Part shown: in pieces, positions 57,270-64,000 of the stretch
Numbering within the stretch: the first letter of the stretch is position 1
Layout: every line of letters begins with the position of its first letter
Origin: Achatina immaculata
Taxonomy: Eukaryota > Mollusca > Gastropoda > Stylommatophora > Achatinidae
Assembly: GCA_009760885.1 (NCBI GenBank)
Contig: CM019718.1
Coordinates: 32,124,030-32,188,029 of the forward strand
DNA length: 64,000 bases
Direction of reading: 5' to 3'
Program-made: the position numbers and the translations under genes
The notes under the pieces: generated by a model
Database searches by the model: none
Told to the model about the DNA's origin: nothing
Seen by the model: the letters and a program-made list of their open reading frames with translations, nothing else

Positions 57270-57808
57270 AAAAACATCATCATCATTATCGCTGCCCGTC
57301 ACAGCATAGGCCACAGATAAAGTTTCTCTGTGTCCCTGGGGTGTCACTGGGAAAAATTGACATTTGTTCTCTACTCTCTTCCATGTGTGTCCCTTGTCTC
57401 TGATGACTTTCATAATTTCCCTTCTCCAAGTAGTTCTGGGACTTTCCTGATTTCAATTTCCGTGAGGGAATTCCATGTTAGTGCCTGCCTTGTTATGTTG
57501 GGTCTGGTTTCCTCAGTGTGTGGCCAATCCACCTCCGCTTTCTAGACATGATTTGTCTGTTCTCTTATCCTGCCCTTTCCTCGTTCCTGATCTTGTCCTG
57601 CTATTTAATGTTTAAAATCCTCCTCAAGCTGTAGTTCATGAATGTTTGTATCCTGTGCTGTGTTGCCTTAGTCATAACCCAAGTCTCCGAACAGTTTAGC
57701 AGGACAGTCTTTACGTTTGTATTAAAGAACCAAAGTTTGGCTTTTTGTTTTGATATTCTTTGATGATCATATTTTGTTAAGCTGGATAAATGCCGGACTG
57801 GCCTTTGT
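57270..57808 (-). mobile_element. LINE family C 3' end, with 10-bp TSD
   Basis: A 539-bp minus-strand insertion flanked by perfect TACATTAAAA duplications (57260-57269 and 57809-57818). On the minus strand it encodes LNTNVKTVLL-like sequence, SETWVMTKATQHRIQTFMNY and SLRRILNIKWQ-like sequence, matching 31400-31550, then a degraded C-terminus and a (GAT)n tail. Confidence 0.9.
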
Positions 57809-57818
57809 TACATTAAAA

Positions 57819-58149
57819 TACACGCGCACACACACACATACACATACACAACAGATACAAGTACGAAAAATAGACGAAAAATTAAATGTAGCTCTTTCTG
57901 TATCCTCCATGTAAGAAAGTTAGTTGTAGGAGAATACAAATAGAGGTATGTTCATTTTTCATATATTTTTCATGGGTTTTTCATACATATACATATACAT
58001 ATATATATTGTATGCGGTCCTTGGGAAAAAAAAAGCTTTTGTGGACATTTTTTATTGATAAAAGTTCTGTAATTACACGTGCACGTTTATTTTTTTTTCT
58101 GCCATTCTCATTCCTTCACACTTGTTATGTCTTTTTGTAAATGCCAGCA
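57819..58149. other. No gene; CA and TA microsatellites
   Basis: Short (CA)n at 57823-57850 and (TA)n near 57985-58008. Confidence 0.6.
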
Positions 58150-59268
58150 TAGTCATGCTTGCTTTTGATTGTTTATTACTACAAGGACATGCTTCCCTTT
58201 GATTGTTTATTACTACAAGGACATGCTTTCCTTTGATTGTTTATTACTACAAGGACATGCTTGCTTTTGATTGTTTATTACTACAAGGACGTGCTTGTCT
58301 TTGATTGTTTATTAATACAAGGACTTGCTTGCCTTTGATTGTTTATTGCTACAAGAACATGCTTGCCTTTGATTGTTTATTGCTACAAGGACTTGCTTCC
58401 CTTTGATTGTTTATTACTACAAGGACATGCTTGCCTTTGATTGTTTATTACTACAAGGACTTGCTTGCCTTTGATTGTTTATTACTACAAGGACATGCTT
58501 GCCTTTGATTGTTTATTACTACAAGGACTTGCTTGCCTTTGATTGTTTATTACTACAAGGACATGCTTTCCTTTGATTCTTTATTACTACAAGGACGTAC
58601 TTGTCTTTGATTGTTTATTACTACAAGGACGTACTTGTCTTTGATTGTTTATTACTACAAGGACGTGCTTGCCTTTGATTGTTTATTACTACAAGGACGT
58701 ACTTGTCTTTGATTGTTTATTACTACAAGGACGTGCTTGCCTTTGATTGTTTATTACTACAAGGACGTACTTGTCTTTGATTGTTTATTACTACAAGGAC
58801 GTGCTTGCCTTCGATTGTTTATTACTACAAGGACATGCTTGCCTTCGATTGTTTATTACTACAAGGACGTGCTTGCCTTCGATTGTTTATTACTACAAGG
58901 ACATGCTTGCTTTTGATTGTTTATTACTACAAGGACGTGCTTGCCTTCGATTGTTTATTACTACAAGGACATGCTTGCTTTTGATTGTTTATAATACAAG
59001 GACGTGCTTGCTTTTGATTGTTTATAATACAAGGACATGCTTGCTTTTGATTGTTTATAATACAAGGACGTGCTTGCTTTTGATTGTTTATAATACAAGG
59101 ACGTGCTTGCTTTTGATTGTTTATAATACAAGGACATGCTTGCTTTTGATTGTTTATAATACAAGGACATGCTTGCTTTTGATTGTTTATAATACAAGGA
59201 CATGCTTGCTTTTGATTGTTTATAATACAAGGACATGCTTGCTTTTGATTGTTTATAATACAAGGGCG
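58150..59268. repeat. 34-bp then 33-bp minisatellite
   Basis: About 33 units. To about 58990 the unit is 34 bp (TTGCCTTTGATTGTTTATTA plus CTACAAGGACATGC). From there it becomes 33 bp with TTTATAATACAAGG, having lost the CTAC-type base pattern. The switch opens an 11-residue repeat frame in the 33-bp part only. Confidence 0.96.
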
Positions 59269-59519
59269 TATTGACAGAGTCAGACATGGTAGGGCCTGCT
59301 CAGTAAACTAAAGTTCGCTGTGTCCCACGAACAACCGACATTCACCGCCTACAAAACCAGGAAGTGTAATTCCCAGCTGTTGCTCCTTGAAAACAGAAGA
59401 GCGTTGTCAACTTTCCCCTGGTTATCATGCCGAGGTTACTGCTTGCTTGGACCAAAGCGACAGGTCTCGATAACACTGGTAAGATCACGCGGACCAGCAG
59501 CACGTGGCAGTCAGTCACT
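59269..59519. other. Short unique stretch
   Basis: No gene or element is recognised between the array and the next repeat. Confidence 0.5.
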
Positions 59520-59650
59520 TTGACAGGACAGATAAGACATACAACAAGGTGTCACAGGTGACTATAGCTACAGGTGAATATAGATACAACCTTGTAACAT
59601 ACGACAAGGTGTCACAGATGAATATAGGTACAGGTGAATATAGATACAAC
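59520..59650. repeat. Two-copy 60-bp repeat
   Basis: ACAAGGTGTCACAG with GTACAGGTGAATATAGATAC occurs twice, 60 bp apart, immediately before the family D LINE. Confidence 0.85.
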
Positions 59651-59651
59651 G

Positions 59652-60000
59652 TAAGACAGGGAATAATGACAGTAATACAATGTTATGCACCCACGAACGA
59701 TGCAGATGATGAGGTGAAAGATGATTTCTATCACCAGTTACAACAAATCATCAACAAAGTCCCTAAACACGACATCCTAATTGCTATGAGGGACTTCAAC
59801 GCTAAGGTAGGGAAAGATAACACCGACGTTGAAAAAGTGATGGGGAAAGAAGGAATTGACACGGTAAATGAGAACGGAGAAAGATTCATTGAAATATGTC
59901 TAACAGAGGGCATGGTCACTGGAGGCACAATATTTTCACACAAAGAGATACATAGAACAACGTGGATATCTCCAGATGATAGAACTAGAAACCAGGTAGG

Positions 60001-60003
<3 letters not shown>
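59652..60003 (+). pseudogene. Endonuclease remnant of family D LINE
   Basis: Carboxy-terminal part of an AP-like endonuclease: VIQCYAPTNDADDEVKDDFY (about 59671), LIAMRDFNAKVGKDN (about 59779, where Gly of GDFNAKVG has become Arg) and FSHKEIHRTTWISPD (about 59935). The following NQ-x-DHI motif reads NQVGHI before the SINE. After the SINE the frame resumes in RASLIDERAYINSA and TSDHNLYIGKIKLKLKS (60342-60450), carrying the SDH catalytic motif. The N-terminal catalytic Asn and Glu motifs are missing through 5' truncation. Confidence 0.83.
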
Positions 60004-60053
<50 letters not shown>

Positions 60054-60055
<2 letters not shown>

Positions 60056-60313
60056 TGGGCGTCTGAGGGGCGAAGTGGTTAGTGCACTGGTCTCTAATGG
60101 CGAAGGTCGGGGGTTCGAATCCGGACGGAGGCGCCTCAGTCACCCAGCTGTAGAAATGGGTACCCGACTTCTTCTGGAGTTGGAGAAGGAAAGGCGGCCA
60201 GGCGTGATACTGACCATATCACCCTCTAGTGTGCTGACAGGTCAAGGAAAATATGGGCACTAACACCATATCCCTATGTGCCTCTAAGGCATGACAGGAT
60301 TACCTTTACCTTT
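60054..60313 (+). mobile_element. tRNA-derived SINE with intact Pol III boxes
   Basis: The head resembles a tRNA: an A-box-like GGCGAAGTGGTTAGTGCACT (about 60069-60088) and a perfect B-box GGTTCGAATCC (60112-60122). The body then has GTAGAAATGGGTACCCGAC (60151) and further conserved phrases shared with the copy at 22631-22925. It ends GATTACCTTTACCTTTA. It is flanked by (TA)n on both sides (60004-60050 and 60314-60330), so the target duplication may be hidden in TA repeats. The RNA Pol III promoter could be internal and functional. It lies between endonuclease and RT of the family D LINE. Confidence 0.85.
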
Positions 60314-61020
60314 ATATATATATATATATTAGAATACAGAGCATCTCTGATAGATGAAAGGGCTTATATCAACAGTGCACGTATGCTATTAACAGTTATC
60401 ACCAGTGATCACAATCTGTATATAGGGAAAATAAAACTAAAACTGAAAAGCCAACACAAGAAATCAATACATAGGAAGATAAACAGCCACAGCCTACAAG
60501 AAGAGAATACTAACAGTAATTTCAGTCAGGAACTTGCCAATCATTCCACAACACCCAGTGAAGTAGAGGAGATAGATATAGATTAGTTATGGAATTCTTA
60601 CAGCACAGCCATAATCACAGCAGCAAAAGCAAGCGCTGGACTGAAAAAACCAAATAGAAAAGCACGGATATCAGAAAACACATGGAAATATATACATGAA
60701 AGACGAGCAGCCAAATTAGACATGTTGAATGTAAAGACAGATCTTGGAAAAGATCTGGCGAAAGCAACATACAAAGAAATAGACAAGAAAAGTAAAAAGT
60801 TCGGGTAGAAGGGATAAAAGAGAATACATTGACAATATGGCGAAAGAGGCAGAGAAAGCAGCAAAAACAGGAAACAACAAAACTATAAAACATACAAAAG
60901 AGGCTAACAGGTACTATTACATCTAAAGAAAGACCAATCCTTTGCAAAACTGGAATCCTATTAACATCAAGTAAAGACCAAAAGCAAAGATGGGCTGAAC
61001 ATTTCTAAGAAATACTTAAT

Positions 61021-62602
61021 CGACCACACCCAAAAGAATTGATAAACCTTGAAATTGACTTACCAACCCCACAACTAAATGTCAACCTAGATGAAATTAC
61101 ATTGCATGAAATTGAAACAGCAGTGAATTTAATGGCTAACAACAAAGCTGCAGGTGAAGATGAAATAACAGCCGAGATGCTAAAAGCTATCAATAATGAC
61201 AACATGAGACAACTACAGAGAATGTTTAATAAGATCTGGAAAGAAGAAAAGGTCCCTTCTAAATGGAAAAAAGGAATCATTGTTAAAATACAAAAATAAA
61301 AAAAAAGGCAACCTTAGTGACTGTAACAACTGGAGAGGAGTAACCTTAATATCAGTTGTGTCAAAAGTATTTTGCAAGGTCATTTTGAATAGACTTAAAG
61401 ATATAGTGGATACTGCAATGAGAGAACAAGCAGGATTTTGAAAAGGGAGAAGCTGTCTCGACCAGATATTTACTCTAAGAATAATACTTGAAGAACATAT
61501 TGACAAGTAGAAACCATTAATACTGAACTTCATAGATTTTAAAAAGGCATTTGATAGCATACACAGAGATTCATTATGGAGAATTTTAAGTCTATATGGA
61601 ATACCATCTAAAATTGTCAACATCATTAAGGACCTCTACAATGGATATGTTTGTGCAGTCAAAACAGAAGAAGGGATGAGCGAATGGTTCCAGATTGAAA
61701 CAGCTGTGAAACAAGGATGTATACTGTCTCCTTTACTTTTTGGAATTGCCATAGACTTCATGATGAAAAAATGCTGCACAGGTAACACAGGTACTGACTG
61801 GGTACATGGGATCCAACTAGAAGATCTTGATTTTGCTGATGACATAACTCTTATCAGTAACAATGTGAATTCTATGCAAGAAAAAACAGATAGCCTGTCT
61901 TCACTGGCTAGCAAAATAGGACTTGCAATTAACAAGGACAAAACAAAAATAATGAAAATTCCCATTAATCAAAATGGAAAAATACACGTAGAAGGGACAG
62001 ATGTTGAAGAAGTCAATCAATTTGCATACCTTGGCAGCTACATAGACCAGGATGGTGACACTAGAAAGGAAGTTAGGATCAGAATTGCAAAAGCAGCATC
62101 AATCTTCAAGAATCTTGAGAACATATGGAATTCAAAAGTTATAAGCACAGAAACCAAGTTAAGACTATTCAATTCAAATGTAATATCCACCCTCATTTAT
62201 GCATGCGAAAGCTGGAAAACAACTAAAGAAATAGACAAGAAATTAGACTCTTTTGAAAACAAATGCCTAATGAAAGTTCTCGGCATCAAGTGGAACGAAT
62301 TCAAGAACAATGCAGAGATAAGCCAGATGACTGAGCAACAACCAGTCTCATGGGTGATCAGGAAAAGGAGATGGACATATGGTGGTCACGTGATGAGAAG
62401 AAACGATCAGAGAATCCCAAAACAAGCTATCAAGTGGAACACAACAGGCCAAAGAAAAAGAGGCAGACCACGTGAGACTCTAAAGAGGACATTGCTAAGA
62501 GAAGCCAAATTAATAGGCATAAAATCTTTTGATGAGTTTGAAAGACTCGCCGAAGACAGGAAAAATTGGCGAAGTAGCTTGCGAGCCCTATGTGACGTTT
62601 AA
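61021..62602 (+). pseudogene. Reverse transcriptase of family D LINE, lightly damaged
   Basis: Order of motifs: ITAEMLKAINNDNMRQLQR (about 61168), KIWKEEKVPSKWKKGII, then a frameshift in an A run at about 61296, NNWRGVTLISVVSKVFCKV (about 61327), AGF then a stop in place of Arg (61439), SCLDQIFTLRII, a stop at 61508, motif A NFIDFKKAFDSIHR (about 61529), motif B AVKQGCILSPLLFGIAIDFM (61703) and motif C DFADDITLIS (61829) with both catalytic Asp residues. From 61676 to 62602 the frame is uninterrupted for 308 codons, through KRGRPRETLKRTLLREAKL to SLRALCDV and a stop. The palm is therefore nearly intact; only two stops and one frameshift separate this copy from a full RT. That points to a relatively young insertion. 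Confidence 0.88.
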
Positions 62603-62640
62603 CAGCACGGGAAATAGATAAGCTATAAGATAAGAATATA

Positions 62641-64000
62641 GCTGTAGGTTTTGGTAAATATAGGACTGGGCCGGGACAGCTCTTTTATGTTTCTCTTTTA
62701 AGGGACTGTGGTCAACGCCTGCGAGCTGTCTCAGAATGTGGGCTCCCTAAAAGCCTTCTTCTTCTTCTTCTTCTTCTTCTTCTTCTTCTTCAGGCCGTTT
62801 GTTTGAGCTATTATGCGCCTGTAATGACCAACATCCGACTTGAACTCGGTGCTCATCCACGACCAGGTTTGCCTTCCCGTCGACGCCAATTCACTCGACC
62901 AGACCAGACTACTGTTTGTTTCCAAGGGCACCACAGAAAGATAGACATAGGTCATGGTCGGCTATGGTTGGCTAACCCTGACACAAGCAGTGAGCCATGC
63001 ATGACTGACTGCCCAGCTAGTCTCCTTCTGTGCAACATCCTCACCCTGGATCTCTTTCTCACACGCTGGTAGACCCGGAAGGTTCGGAGTTTAGATGTGG
63101 ATTTCCTAGAAAACTTTAACTGCCTAGCAAGAGGGGAGGGGGGGGGGGGGGGTTCCAGCTGGTGCATTGCTCGGGAGCCGGGTGAAAAAAGATAGGCCGC
63201 GGGGTGGGTGGGTGAGGGGAGGTGGGGCACGGTTAGGCCCTAGTTTACAGAATGTATCTCCCAGGTCTTGGTTTAGCAGCATCATCATGAGCCTGTCCTT
63301 GTACGACACGTCGTATCTATCTACAAACTAACTCTTACAATACATTTTCTACCACAAGTGGCATCTAATTTATGCGGCAGCTACACTTACCTCTGGTCAG
63401 GCTTTTCATCTTCTCTATTTTTCCCTCCACTCTATTACACTCATCTTCTTATTAGATGTAACTCCTGACAAAAATGACGGATAAAAAGAAAGACAGGTAA
63501 CTCTAGACTTTTGTTTTTCATTACAGTAAACTGACATTTGTGCTATATTGCGTTGTTAAGCACTTCTGCCTTTATGTGTTTTTCTCATGAGATTTGTATT
63601 TTGACTCGATATTTTCAGTGTTTTGTTTCACGCAATTAAAATTTTTAGGGTTTAAACTTTTTTTTCTTCCTCTAAGAAACCTGTAAACATTGCTAGGATA
63701 AATAAGCTGCTTCAAATAGAGAAAATCTGATTTAAAATAATAAAAAAAGTAAAATATAAAAAAAAAAGAAAGACAGAAAAGCATTTACGAGTTACAAAAT
63801 CAGAAACAAGATAAAATCGAACATAAAACATCCAGTTGAGAATAACAGTTGTAAAATGAAATGTGAAGAAATGAAATTTATCTTATGTTGTGTCGTCGAG
63901 TGTTTCGAACTTTTGTGTGATTTTCTCGTGACATGTGCATTCATTCAAGTCCGATAACTTTAGCACTTTGCTGTTAGAAGCGCTTCCGACTGGCAACAAT
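62641..64000. other. Unclassified 3' end of window
   Basis: (CTT)n at 62757-62791 could be the (GAA)n tail of a minus-strand non-autonomous element, like repeat H, whose body would follow, but no second copy is visible. A run of about 14 G lies at 63137-63152 and GC-richer sequence at 62800-63240. The last 700 bp are AT-rich. No exon is recognised. Confidence 0.4.

Larger units (their letters stand above)
59652..62640 (+). mobile_element. LINE family D, best-preserved copy
   Basis: About 3.0 kb, truncated within the endonuclease and complete to its 3' end (GCACGGGAAATAGATAAGC, about 62604). It contains the C-terminal half of the endonuclease, a linker, the RT and the C-terminus, and is split by a tRNA-derived SINE with (TA)n flanks (60004-60332). 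Other family D pieces here are at 23800-24060 and 41032-41125. Confidence 0.87.

Noticed and set aside
1..59268. Regular 30-60 bp repeats resembling CRISPR arrays
   Set aside because: The units are contiguous with no unique spacers, have no palindromic repeat, and there are no cas genes; the DNA is eukaryotic.
59504..60082. A 192-codon plus-strand protein
   Set aside because: It is a chimera of flanking repeat, LINE endonuclease remnant and a (TA)n tract read as Tyr-Ile repeats.
60054..60140. A functional tRNA gene
   Set aside because: The A and B boxes are good but the acceptor stem does not close and the sequence continues into a SINE body with a second copy at 22631.

Overview
This is eukaryotic, gene-poor intergenic or intronic DNA from an invertebrate animal. 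The retrotransposon and SINE content looks most like a mollusc, possibly a gastropod, but that is an impression from family resemblance and not proof. No bacterial operons, rRNA or functional tRNA genes are visible. The window is dominated by two things. One is more than thirty tandem minisatellite arrays, with units of 16 to 58 bp and tracts of about 0.1 to 1.7 kb. The other is a layered collection of decayed non-LTR retrotransposons and SINEs. Most long open frames here are by-products of tandem arrays whose unit length is a multiple of three or that lack stops.

The best candidate for a host gene is on the minus strand. A short exon at 4146-4377 opens with an ATG in good context, contains the segment TPILKEELRLRI typical of the N-terminal half of ATF3-like bZIP factors, and ends in a consensus splice donor. 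About 14.7 kb upstream, at 19095-19340, is a minus-strand promoter-like cluster: GC box, CCAAT box, palindromic CRE, TATA-like element, then a perfect GTAAGT donor. I propose, as inference, that these are the promoter, non-coding first exon and first coding exon of one stress-type transcription-factor gene. Its first intron would then be filled with minisatellites, and the bZIP exon would lie beyond position 1.

Layout. 1-3200: a 33-bp array split by an RTE-like LINE. 3.2-4.1 kb: 55-bp array. 4.1-4.9 kb: candidate exon beside a (CTA)n tract. 5-18 kb: consecutive minisatellites. 18.4-19.4 kb: tRNA-like relic and candidate promoter. 19.8-23.8 kb: GT-rich tract, 45-bp array, a dispersed repeat and a SINE. 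23.8-27.6 kb: a LINE 3' end, then an unclassified repetitive protein pseudogene split by a twin-primed LINE. 28-31.9 kb: an APE-type LINE with endonuclease and RT, itself carrying a nested LINE. 33-36 kb: two more LINE copies. 36.1-38.8 kb: 58-bp and 27-bp arrays. 39-41 kb: modular dispersed repeats. 42-46.4 kb: arrays and a LINE carrying a SINE-like insert. 46.9-52.2 kb: a minus-strand CR1/Jockey-like LINE interrupted by a 38-bp array and by a zinc-finger-bearing LINE. 52.3-55.3 kb: 29-bp and 32-bp arrays. 55.7-57.8 kb: three interspersed elements. 58.1-59.3 kb: 34/33-bp array. 59.6-62.6 kb: the best-preserved LINE, with a tRNA-derived SINE inside it. 62.6-64 kb: unannotated.

At least nine insertions can be delimited to the base by matching target-site duplications (8-14 bp) and short-repeat tails. 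This gives a readable order of events: older LINEs were entered by younger LINEs and SINEs, and removing each insert rejoins the older reading frame.
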